Made by a program: the position numbers and the translations under genes. Positions 10,378 through 17,044 of a DNA stretch of 26,732 nt are shown one piece after another. The notes under the pieces are model-generated. The model ran no database searches. It worked only from the letters and a program-made list of their open reading frames with translations, and was not told where the DNA came from. The stretch's first letter is position 1, and every line of letters begins with the position of its first letter. The DNA comes from Pseudomonadota bacterium. GTDB taxonomy: Bacteria; Pseudomonadota; Gammaproteobacteria; Burkholderiales; Burkholderiaceae. The stretch is taken from positions 1 through 26,732 of the forward strand of contig JAEZQX010000458.1 in the NCBI GenBank assembly GCA_023441105.1. Reading direction: 5' to 3'.

Positions 10378-10393
10378 TGGCACAGCGGTTGCT
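10378..10393 (+). promoter_or_regulatory. Sigma-54 (-24/-12) promoter
   Basis: TGGCAC-AGCGG-TTGCT matches the consensus TGGCAC-N5-TTGCA at all but the last base, with the invariant GG and GC correctly spaced. Transcription should begin near 10405, about 40 nt before the ATG of the DUF1446 gene. It lies 120 bp downstream of a gene for a sigma-54 activator, which independently supports it. Confidence 0.8.
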
Positions 10394-10405
10394 AGGTTCC
10401 CGATA

Positions 10406-10422
10406 CGGCACGCCTGGTGCCG
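10406..10422 (+). other. 5' leader stem-loop at the sigma-54 transcript start
   Basis: CGGCAC and GTGCCG pair around a 5-nt loop (GCCTG), exactly at the predicted 5' end of the mRNA. It may protect the transcript or hold a DNA-binding dyad; neither is shown. Confidence 0.35.
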
Positions 10423-10444
10423 CCTTCGTTCGCGGAACCACGAC

Positions 10445-11806
10445 ATGCAGTCCCTCAAGATCATCTGCCCCAACGGGCATCTCGGCTTCGCGCCGCTCAG
10501 GGTCGAAAGCTTCGAGCTGGGCGTAGCCGCCGGGCCCGACTACATTGCCGCCGACTCGGGCAGCGACGATGTCGGCCCGGTCCCCCTCGGCTCGGATACC
10601 TCGACGAGCCCCGAGGCCTGGCAGCGTCACGACCTGGAGCAGATGCTCCTGGCAGCGCGCCGCCTGGGCGTGCCGATGATCATCGGATCGGCCGGCGACA
10701 CCGGTTCCAACAGCCGCGTCGACCGCTATGTCGAGATCATCCAGGACCTGGCCCGGCAGCACCGGCTCGCGCCCTTCCGTCTCGGCTACTTCCATTCGGA
10801 AGTGCAGCGCGGATGGCTGCGCGAGCAGATGCAGCGCGGCCAGGTCGTCAGCGGCCTCGACGGCTTCGAAAACCTCACCTTTGCCGAGCTGGATGCCACC
10901 GATCGGATCGTCGCGATGGCCGGCGTGCATCCCTACCTGGCGCTGCTTCATCAGGGCGCGGACGTCATCATCGGCGGTCGCAGCTCGGACGCCGCCGTGT
11001 TCGCGGCCCCGGCGCTTCACCACGGCTTTCCGGCCGATCGCGCCTACTATCTGGGCAAGGTCCTCGAGTGCGCCTCGTTCTGCGCCGAGCCCTACGGCGG
11101 CAAGGAGACGGTGATGGGAGAAGTGACCCGCGACGACGTGCGGGTGACGGCGATGCATCCGCAACAGCGCTGCACCATCGCCTCCGTCTCCGGCCATGCG
11201 ATGTATGAGCGCTCCAACCCCTACGAGGAGTTCTTCGCCGGGGGCAAGCTGGACATGACCCACTGCCGCTACGAGCAGCTCGACGAACGCACCACCCGGG
11301 TGACCGGTTCGCGCTTCATTCCCGACCGCCACGTGCGGGTGAAGCTCGAGGGGTCGGCGAAGGTCGGCGAGCGCTTCGTCGGCCTTTGCGGCATCCGCGA
11401 TCCCTACACCATCGCCAACGTCGACCGCGTGATCGGCTGGGCCCGCGACCAGGTCCGCGCCCGCTTCGGCGACGACGGCTACCAGCTGCACTACAACGTC
11501 TACGGCCGCGACGGCATCATGGGCGAGCTCGAGCCGCTGCGCGACCGGCCGGCGCATGAGCTGTGCGTGATGGTCCAGGGCGTCGCCCCGACGATCGAAA
11601 TGGCCCGCGAGCTGACCATGATCGGCTTGCGCCAGATGTTCTACGCCCGCCTGCCGGACGTCAAAGGCACGGCCGGCTCGGTTGCGTTCCCGCTCGACGA
11701 GGTGCTGCATGCGTCGCCTGCCTATCGGTGGACGCTGAACCACACGGTGGCGGTCGACGATCCGCTCGCGCTGTTCCCCACCGGGATGATCGAGGTGGCG
11801 GGATGA
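10445..11806 (+). CDS. DUF1446 / acyclic terpene utilization AtuA-like protein
   Basis: A 453-residue cytosolic protein recognisable as the DUF1446 (AtuA) family by its GSAGDTGSNSRVD segment, VIIGGRSSDAAVFAAPALHHGF and the GKVLECASFCAEPYGGKETV block. AtuA is needed for acyclic terpene degradation in Pseudomonas, but its biochemistry is undefined; this protein is shorter than pseudomonad AtuA and need not act on terpenes. There is no signal peptide or membrane segment. The ATG at 10445 follows a weak GCGGAAC element and the sigma-54 promoter. The stop overlaps the DUF4387 start (ATGA). The two families are commonly neighbours, suggesting they form one enzyme. The Bug binding protein that follows hints at an imported carboxylate substrate. 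Confidence 0.85.
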   Translation: MQSLKIICPNGHLGFAPLRVESFELGVAAGPDYIAADSGSDDVGPVPLGSDTSTSPEAWQRHDLEQMLLAARRLGVPMIIGSAGDTGSNSRVDRYVEIIQDLARQHRLAPFRLGYFHSEVQRGWLREQMQRGQVVSGLDGFENLTFAELDATDRIVAMAGVHPYLALLHQGADVIIGGRSSDAAVFAAPALHHGFPADRAYYLGKVLECASFCAEPYGGKETVMGEVTRDDVRVTAMHPQQRCTIASVSGHAMYERSNPYEEFFAGGKLDMTHCRYEQLDERTTRVTGSRFIPDRHVRVKLEGSAKVGERFVGLCGIRDPYTIANVDRVIGWARDQVRARFGDDGYQLHYNVYGRDGIMGELEPLRDRPAHELCVMVQGVAPTIEMARELTMIGLRQMFYARLPDVKGTAGSVAFPLDEVLHASPAYRWTLNHTVAVDDPLALFPTGMIEVAG

Positions 11807-12141
11807 AGCAGGAGCCTTCGATGAAGACACGCAAGCTGGGCGAGCTCGCCAAGACGATCCGCAGCAAGAACGCCGGCGTCAACAAGATCACCTTCGACAT
11901 CATCTTCCGCGAGCAGGCCGCCTACGACCTGGTCAAGCGGTCGCGGGTGCTGAGCCGGCAGAGCATGGCCTCGCTGTTTCGCATCCCCGCCGAGCGGATC
12001 TCCGATTTCGTCGAGTACGACCCGGGTTGCGCGATCAAGTTCACCATCTATCGCAGCCGGCCCAGCGGCAGCGCCGGCGACGGCGACATCTTCGGCGCCC
12101 AGCAGTACGCACCCTTGCTGGACATCGAGGTGCCGGTATAG
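11803..12141 (+). CDS. DUF4387 domain protein, partner of the DUF1446 protein
   Basis: A small soluble protein (112 residues from the ATG at 11803, 106 from the ATG at 11821). It begins with the family-typical KLGELAKTIRSKNAG segment and contains FDIIFREQAAYDLVKRS and a C-terminal DIFGAQQYAPLLDIEVP block. Both starts have usable ribosome-binding sites: GAGGTGG before 11803 and AGGAG before 11821. The first overlaps the upstream stop and is reported here. Function is unknown; its constant pairing with DUF1446 suggests a subunit or accessory domain of the same enzyme, since in some lineages the two occur as one polypeptide region. Confidence 0.85.
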   Translation: MKQEPSMKTRKLGELAKTIRSKNAGVNKITFDIIFREQAAYDLVKRSRVLSRQSMASLFRIPAERISDFVEYDPGCAIKFTIYRSRPSGSAGDGDIFGAQQYAPLLDIEVPV

Positions 12142-12187
12142 CTCCGACCGCAGACCCATCATCCAACCGACAAGAGAGGCAGCTCCG

Positions 12188-13156
12188 ATGCGCAAGACAC
12201 TGGTGAGGATCGCTTTCGCCGCCTTCGGCTGCTGCGCGGCAGCGCTGGCGCCGGCGCAGGAGCCCGAGATACCGAAGCTGATGCGGATCGTCGTGCCGTT
12301 CTCGCCGGGCGGCAGCAACGACCAGATCGCGCGGGCGATCGCGCCGGCGCTGGCCAAGCGGCTCGGCACGTCGGTGATCGTGGAGAACAAGCCGGGCGCC
12401 GGTGGCGTGATCGGCTCGGATGCGGTGGCCAAGGCGCCGCCCGACGGATCGATGCTGCTGCTCAGCTCCTCGTCCTTCCTGACCGCGGCGGCCACCCAGC
12501 CGCGCACGCCGTTCGACCCGGTGGCCTCGTTCGCGCCGGTGTCGATGATCGCCGAAGGGCCGCTGCTGCTGGCCGTCTCGGCCACCTCGCCGCACCGCTC
12601 GCCGCAATCGCTCCTGTCGGCCGCGCGCGACAAGCCCGGCACCGTCAGCTATGCGTCGTCCGGCATTGGCTCGGTGGCGCAGCTGGCAACCGAGCTGCTC
12701 GCCGCGGGTGCGCAACTGCAGCTGCTGCATGTGCCGTACAAGGGCGCGGCCAATGCGCTGCTCGACCTGGTCGCCGGCCAGGTGGACTTCATGCTGTCCA
12801 ACTACAGCTCGCTGGCGCCCCAGATCAAGGCCGGCAAGGTCCGGCCGCTGGCGGTCACCTCGCCGGAAAAGAGCGACATCTTTCCCGACCTGCCGCCGTT
12901 GTCGGCGAGCGCGCCCGGCTTTGCGATCGAGATCTGGGTCGGCGTGCTGGCGCCCGCCGGCACGCCGCAGGCGCTCGTGCAACGGCTCAATCGCGAGCTC
13001 AACGAGATCTCGCTGTCACCCGATGTCCGCACGCTGCTCGACCCGGATGGCGCGCGACCCGCGACCATGGCGCCCGCCGATTATGCGGCGCGCATCAAGT
13101 CCGATTTCGCGCAATGGAAGCGCATCGCGACCGAGCGCAACATCGTGATCGAGTAG
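12188..13156 (+). CDS. Bug-type TTT substrate-binding protein 1
   Basis: 322 residues, the standard size for periplasmic binding proteins of the tripartite tricarboxylate transporter family (Bug/TctC). The signal peptide is residues 1 to about 24, ending ALAPAQ. Family marks are VVPFSPGGSNDQIAR (the loop that contacts ligand carboxylates), VIVENKPGAGG, and HVPYKG near residue 180. GAGAGG precedes the ATG by about 9 nt. It closes the sigma-54-driven unit after the DUF1446 and DUF4387 genes, so it probably delivers the substrate, or a precursor, of that enzyme. No membrane subunit (TctA/TctB) is encoded nearby. Confidence 0.93.
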   Translation: MRKTLVRIAFAAFGCCAAALAPAQEPEIPKLMRIVVPFSPGGSNDQIARAIAPALAKRLGTSVIVENKPGAGGVIGSDAVAKAPPDGSMLLLSSSSFLTAAATQPRTPFDPVASFAPVSMIAEGPLLLAVSATSPHRSPQSLLSAARDKPGTVSYASSGIGSVAQLATELLAAGAQLQLLHVPYKGAANALLDLVAGQVDFMLSNYSSLAPQIKAGKVRPLAVTSPEKSDIFPDLPPLSASAPGFAIEIWVGVLAPAGTPQALVQRLNRELNEISLSPDVRTLLDPDGARPATMAPADYAARIKSDFAQWKRIATERNIVIE

Positions 13157-13164
13157 GGTCCGGG

Positions 13165-13194
13165 CAGGTCCGGGCGAGGCGGCAGCCCGGCCTG
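13165..13194. terminator. Hairpin between convergent genes, possible bidirectional terminator
   Basis: CAGG-t-CCGGGC pairs with GCCCGG-CCTG around a 9-nt loop: ten base pairs with one bulge, in the 50-nt gap between the Bug 1 stop and the LysR stop. GGTCCGGGC is also directly repeated at 13157-13175. There is no U-run on either side. Confidence 0.4.
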
Positions 13195-13206
13195 CGGTCT
13201 GGTTCC

Positions 13207-14190
13207 CTAGCCGTCGAGCGGGGGCCGGCCGGCTGCCGCGCGCACGATCGCATGGATGCGCGCGATCTCCGGTGCGCGGGCCCGGTCGCGACGGCAGATG
13301 AAGGCGACCGGCGGGAGCCGCATCTGCATGGTCAGCTTCAACATCTTCAACTGGCCGGCCGCGGCATTGCGCGCGGCGATCGTCCGGGGAAGCAGGCCGA
13401 GGAAGTTGAAGCGCTCGACATAGGCGAGGATGGTGCCGAACGAGGCATCGCATTCGACGGCGGGCCGGGGTGCGGCAAGTCCTTCCCGCTGCAGGGCAGC
13501 GGCGAACGTGGTGTAGGCGGTCGAGCCGGACGCGGGCGTGATCCACTCGAAGGCATGCAGGTCGCCGGCATGGACGCGGCGGCGATTGGCCAGGCGGTGA
13601 TCGGGACGCGCCACCACCACCAGCTGCTCCTGCGCGAGCTCGTCGAGGTGCAGGTCGGCGGCACCGTATTCGATCGGATCCTCCGAGCCGAGCCGGCCGA
13701 GGCCGCAATCGACGGCGCCAGCCTGGATGTCGCGCAGCAGCTGCCTGCCGGTCGCCTCGCGAAGCTGCAGCACCAGCTCGGGCCATTCACTGCGGCAGCG
13801 GGCCAGGACCTCGGTCATCAGCGTCGCCAGCGCGAGCGGCAGGCCGCCGACCCGCAGCAGCGTCGCCGTCGCGCCCTGCTGGAACAGCGCCTGCTCGTCC
13901 CTGGCCGCCTCGACATCGCGGACCAGCCGCGCGGCCCGGCGCACCAGGGCGTTACCGGCGGGCGTGGCATGCAGGCCGAGCCGACCGCGCTCGAAGAGCC
14001 TGGTGCCGAAGGCACGTTCGACGTCACCGAGCAGCTTGCTCGCGGCCGACTGGGTCAGGTGCATCCGCCGCGCGGCCTCCTGCACGCTCGCGGACTCGTC
14101 CAGCGCCACCAGCAGCCGCAGGTGCTGCAGCCGCAGCCGCAGCACCACGCCCTCCAGTCGCACCGGAGCGCCCTTGCGCAAGGTCGCCAT
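13207..14190 (-). CDS. LysR-family transcriptional regulator
   Basis: 327 residues. It has an N-terminal winged helix-turn-helix (about 19-78) with SVQEAARRMHLTQSAASKLLGDVERAFGTRLFER spanning 35-68, then a type 2 periplasmic-binding-like effector domain (LRVGGLPLALATLMTEVL onward). The start is the ATG at 14190, after AGGA; the frame is open upstream but family homology is not. The gene is divergent from sulfatase 1 with only 75 bp between starts, the classic layout for a LysR regulator controlling its neighbour. A dyad GAATT-N10-AATTC lies in that gap. The effector is unknown; a sulfatase substrate or product is the obvious guess. Confidence 0.93.
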   Translation of the reverse strand: MATLRKGAPVRLEGVVLRLRLQHLRLLVALDESASVQEAARRMHLTQSAASKLLGDVERAFGTRLFERGRLGLHATPAGNALVRRAARLVRDVEAARDEQALFQQGATATLLRVGGLPLALATLMTEVLARCRSEWPELVLQLREATGRQLLRDIQAGAVDCGLGRLGSEDPIEYGAADLHLDELAQEQLVVVARPDHRLANRRRVHAGDLHAFEWITPASGSTAYTTFAAALQREGLAAPRPAVECDASFGTILAYVERFNFLGLLPRTIAARNAAAGQLKMLKLTMQMRLPPVAFICRRDRARAPEIARIHAIVRAAAGRPPLDG

Positions 14191-14203
14191 GTATTCCTGC
14201 CTG

Positions 14204-14223
14204 GAATTCGAGTACGCCAATTC
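14204..14223. promoter_or_regulatory. Dyad GAATT-N10-AATTC, candidate LysR binding site
   Basis: Perfect 5-bp arms in the 75-bp gap between the divergent LysR and sulfatase 1 genes. It is centred about 50 bp before the predicted sulfatase transcription start and just upstream of its -35 element. LysR-type sites are AT-rich interrupted dyads at this distance. Confidence 0.5.
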
Positions 14224-14228
14224 TATTC

Positions 14229-14257
14229 TTGTAGCTCCATCATCCGGCTCGTATAGT
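14229..14257 (+). promoter_or_regulatory. Putative promoter of sulfatase 1, giving a near-leaderless mRNA
   Basis: TTGTAG (14229-14234), a 17-bp spacer and TATAGT (14252-14257). Transcription would begin about 14263-14265, at or next to the ATG at 14266. No ribosome-binding site is visible before that ATG, which fits a leaderless transcript. The poor -35 fits activator dependence. Confidence 0.45.
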
Positions 14258-14265
14258 TGCCGCCG

Positions 14266-15786
14266 ATGAAGCTGATCTTCGTTCTCTTCGATTCCCTCAA
14301 CCGCGGCTCGCTCGAATGCTACGGCGGCAAGGCGGTGCCGACGCCGAACTTCCTCCGCCTCGCGGCTCGCGCAGTCACCTTCGACAATCACTACGTCGGC
14401 AGCCTGCCCTGCATGCCGGCCCGGCGCGACATGCACACCGGGCGCCTGTCCTTCCTGCATCGCGCCTGGGGCCCGCTCGAGCCGTTCGACAATTCATTCG
14501 CGGAGGTCCTGCATCGGGCAGGGATCTATTCGCACCTGGTCTCGGATCACTACCACTACTGGGAGGACGGCGGGGCCACTTATCACAACCGCTACGACAC
14601 CTACGAGTTCATCCGCGGCCAGGAACGCGATCCGTGGAAGGCGATGGTCGAGCCGCCCTGGCAGCGGTTCCGCGAGATGTACCACGGCCTGCAGTTCAGC
14701 GAGCAACGGCGGCACAAGTTCGCGCAGTACATCATCAACCGCCAGTTCATCCGCGAGTACGGCGACTTCCCCTCGGTGCGCTGCTTCGATGCCGGCCTGG
14801 ACTTCCTGCAGCAGAACCTGGGCGCCGACAACTGGCTCCTGCATGTCGAGACCTTCGATCCGCACGAGCCGTTCCACGCGCCGAAGGATTTCCGCGATGC
14901 GTTCCCGACCAGCTACCGCGGCCCGATCCTCGATTGGCCGCCGTATGCGAGGGTGAACGAAGCACCGGAGGAATGCGCGGAGCTGCGCGCCAACTACTGC
15001 GCCACGGTCGCGCTGTGCGATCACGAGCTCGGCAGGCTCCTCGACACGATGGACGAGCAGGACCTCTGGGAAGACACGGCACTGATCGTGACCACCGACC
15101 ACGGCTTCCTGCTCGGTGAGCACGACTGGTGGGCGAAGCTGATCATGCCCTGCTACAACGAGGTGGCGCACATCCCCCTGCTGATCTACCACCCGGCGTT
15201 CCGGCACCAGGGCGGCACGCGCCGGTCCGCGCTGACGCAGACCATCGACATCAGCGCCACGCTGCTGGATGCCTTCGGCCAGCCCGCACCGGCGGAGAAC
15301 CAGGGCTTCTCGCTGCTGCCGGTCCTGGCGCACGATCGGCCGGTGCGGAGTGCCGCGCTTTATGGCGTGTTCGGCAGCGCGGTCAACATCACCGACGGCC
15401 GCTACACCTACTTCCGCTACCCGCAGGACATGCTGCGGCACGATCTGTTCCAGTACACCCTGATGCCGATGCACATGAAGGAGTTCTTCAGCGTCGGCGA
15501 GCTGGCGGACGCCACGCTCGTGCCGCCGCTGCCGTTCAGCAAGGGCGTGCCGCTGCTCAGGGTCCCGTCGACGCCGAAGTCGCCGGTTTACTTCGGCCAT
15601 GGGCCCGGCGGCCAGAAGGACACCCGCACCGTCCTGTTCGACCTCGCCCGGGATCCTCGCCAGCTCGCGCCGGTGGACGACCCGGCGGTCGAGGCACGCC
15701 TGCTCGGGCAGATGAGCAGCCTGATGCTCGCCACCGACGCGCCGGCCGAGAGCTTCGAGCGGATCGCCGTCGGCCCGCAGGCCTGA
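14266..15786 (+). CDS. Sulfatase 1 (formylglycine-dependent, no signal peptide)
   Basis: A 506-residue alkaline-phosphatase-superfamily hydrolase. The sulfatase signature CMPAR (Cys49-x-Pro51-x-Arg53) sits in GSLPCMPARRD with a TGRLSF continuation. Cys49 would be oxidised to formylglycine, the nucleophile that attacks a sulfate (or phosphonate) ester. Metal ligands are probably Asp9 in LFDSLN and Asp278-His279 in TTDHGFLLGEHD. YTLMPMHM lies near the C-terminus. No signal peptide or membrane segment is present, so it should act in the cytosol on an imported substrate. Because C-x-P-x-R is the Cys-type motif, it needs a formylglycine-generating enzyme, which is not in the window. It is clearly paralogous to the second sulfatase. 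Phosphonate monoester hydrolases share this fold, so the ester type is not certain. Confidence 0.9.
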   Translation: MKLIFVLFDSLNRGSLECYGGKAVPTPNFLRLAARAVTFDNHYVGSLPCMPARRDMHTGRLSFLHRAWGPLEPFDNSFAEVLHRAGIYSHLVSDHYHYWEDGGATYHNRYDTYEFIRGQERDPWKAMVEPPWQRFREMYHGLQFSEQRRHKFAQYIINRQFIREYGDFPSVRCFDAGLDFLQQNLGADNWLLHVETFDPHEPFHAPKDFRDAFPTSYRGPILDWPPYARVNEAPEECAELRANYCATVALCDHELGRLLDTMDEQDLWEDTALIVTTDHGFLLGEHDWWAKLIMPCYNEVAHIPLLIYHPAFRHQGGTRRSALTQTIDISATLLDAFGQPAPAENQGFSLLPVLAHDRPVRSAALYGVFGSAVNITDGRYTYFRYPQDMLRHDLFQYTLMPMHMKEFFSVGELADATLVPPLPFSKGVPLLRVPSTPKSPVYFGHGPGGQKDTRTVLFDLARDPRQLAPVDDPAVEARLLGQMSSLMLATDAPAESFERIAVGPQA

Positions 15787-15865
15787 ACATGTTCCATCGC
15801 CCGGTGCCACGCCGAGGCGATTCCACCGGCCGTCGAGCCGGAAGCTACCAGAGGAGGAGCGACAG

Positions 15866-16864
15866 ATGAACTTCACCCACCGGGCCGGACGGCTCATCGG
15901 AAGAACCCTCGGCGCGGGATCGGCGCTGCTTGCCCTGGCGCTGGTGGCGGCCGGGCCGGCCGCGGCGGCGTATCCCGACAAGACGGTGAAGATCGTCGTC
16001 GGCTTCGCGGCCGGCGGAGCGACCGACAGCCTTGCCCGCATGGTGGCCGGCAACCTGCACGAGGCCTGGGGCCAGCCGGTGGTGGTGGAGAACCGCCCGG
16101 GCGCCGGCGGCAACATCGCCCACGAGCTCGTCGCCCGCGCGCCGGGAGACGGCTACACCCTGCTGTTCACCTCGGCACCGCTCGCCATCAACCCGAGCCT
16201 CTATCGCAATCTCAACTACGACGCGTTGCAGGACTTCAGTCCGGTGACCCTGGTCGCCACCGTGCCGAGCCTGCTGCTGGTGCCCGCCGGCTCGCCGATC
16301 GGCAGCTTCGACGCGTTCCTGAAGCATGCGCGCAGCCACCCGGGCAAGTTGAGCTACGGCTCCGCCGGCAACGGCACCCCGCAGCACCTCGCCATGGAGC
16401 TGCTCAAGTCGATGGCGCGCCTGCACATCGTGCACGTGCCCTACAAGGGCGGCGCCCCGGCCGTGGCCGACCTCATCGCGGCCCAGACCGACGTCATGTT
16501 CGCCGCCTTCCCCGAAGCGTCGCCGCACGTCAATGGCGGACGCCTCCGCGCATTGGCGATCTCGTCGCCGGAACGCTCGAAGGTCCTGCCGCAGGTACCG
16601 ACCGTTTCCGAGGCGGGCGTCGAAGGCTTCGCCGCGATCGGCTGGCAGGGGCTGCTCGCGCCCGCCGCGACGCCACCGGAGATCGTCCGGCAGATCCACG
16701 AGGCGGTCGCCAAGGCGCTCGCCCGGCCGGAGAACCGCAACAAGATCGATGCCATGGGCATCGAATTCAGCGCCCAGGGACCCGCCGAATTCAAGGCGTT
16801 CCTCGCCGCCGAGGTCCCGAAATGGGCGACGGTGGTGCAGCAGTCGGGCGCGCGGATCGACTGA
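15866..16864 (+). CDS. Bug-type TTT substrate-binding protein 2
   Basis: 332 residues with an Ala-rich signal peptide (1 to about 33, ending AAAAYP). Family blocks are IVVGFAAGGATDSLAR, VVVENRPGAGGNIA, INPSLYRNLNY and HVPYKGGAPAVADL. A strong AGAGGAGG ribosome-binding site precedes the ATG. It lies 79 nt after sulfatase 1 on the same strand and is probably co-transcribed, so it is a good candidate to bind the sulfatase substrate in the periplasm. This family usually recognises carboxylates. No TctA/TctB permease genes accompany it. Confidence 0.93.
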   Translation: MNFTHRAGRLIGRTLGAGSALLALALVAAGPAAAAYPDKTVKIVVGFAAGGATDSLARMVAGNLHEAWGQPVVVENRPGAGGNIAHELVARAPGDGYTLLFTSAPLAINPSLYRNLNYDALQDFSPVTLVATVPSLLLVPAGSPIGSFDAFLKHARSHPGKLSYGSAGNGTPQHLAMELLKSMARLHIVHVPYKGGAPAVADLIAAQTDVMFAAFPEASPHVNGGRLRALAISSPERSKVLPQVPTVSEAGVEGFAAIGWQGLLAPAATPPEIVRQIHEAVAKALARPENRNKIDAMGIEFSAQGPAEFKAFLAAEVPKWATVVQQSGARID

Positions 16865-16866
16865 TT

Positions 16867-16900
16867 CCGGGATCGGCCCGGCAATCCGGCCGAAACCCGG
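16867..16900 (+). terminator. Strong hairpin after Bug 2, possible terminator
   Basis: CCGGG pairs with CCCGG and TCGGCC with GGCCGA, plus an inner GG/CC pair around loop CAAT, starting 2 nt past the Bug 2 stop. It is an interrupted stem of about 13 bp. No U-run follows. It separates the sulfatase 1 unit from the sulfatase 2 unit. Confidence 0.45.
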
Positions 16901-16981
16901 GACGAGGGCAGCCCCCCCTGCAGCCGGAAGCGGGTGCCGGCTGGCGGCGCCCGCCTGCACCCAATGCCGCCGGCAATCGTA

Positions 16982-17000
16982 TATGATGCATGATCGATGC
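16982..17000 (+). promoter_or_regulatory. Candidate -10 and overlapping dyad before sulfatase 2
   Basis: TATGAT (16982-16987) is a fair -10 element, followed directly by GCAT-GATCG-ATGC (16988-17000), a perfect 4-bp-arm dyad at the expected transcription start. No good -35 is visible. The position suits control by the GntR regulator encoded in the same operon; this is inference. Confidence 0.3.
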
Positions 17001-17044
17001 CGCGGCACGAGCGGCCGACGTTTCATCCGCCCCTGGAGGCCCGC

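Noticed and set aside
9881..11830. 649-codon minus-strand open frame
   Set aside because: Antisense to the DUF1446 gene and the end of the sigma-54 activator; no motif, no RBS; GC-rich shadow.
14191..14460. N-terminal extension of the LysR frame
   Set aside because: Antisense to the start of sulfatase 1; LysR homology begins after the ATG at 14190.
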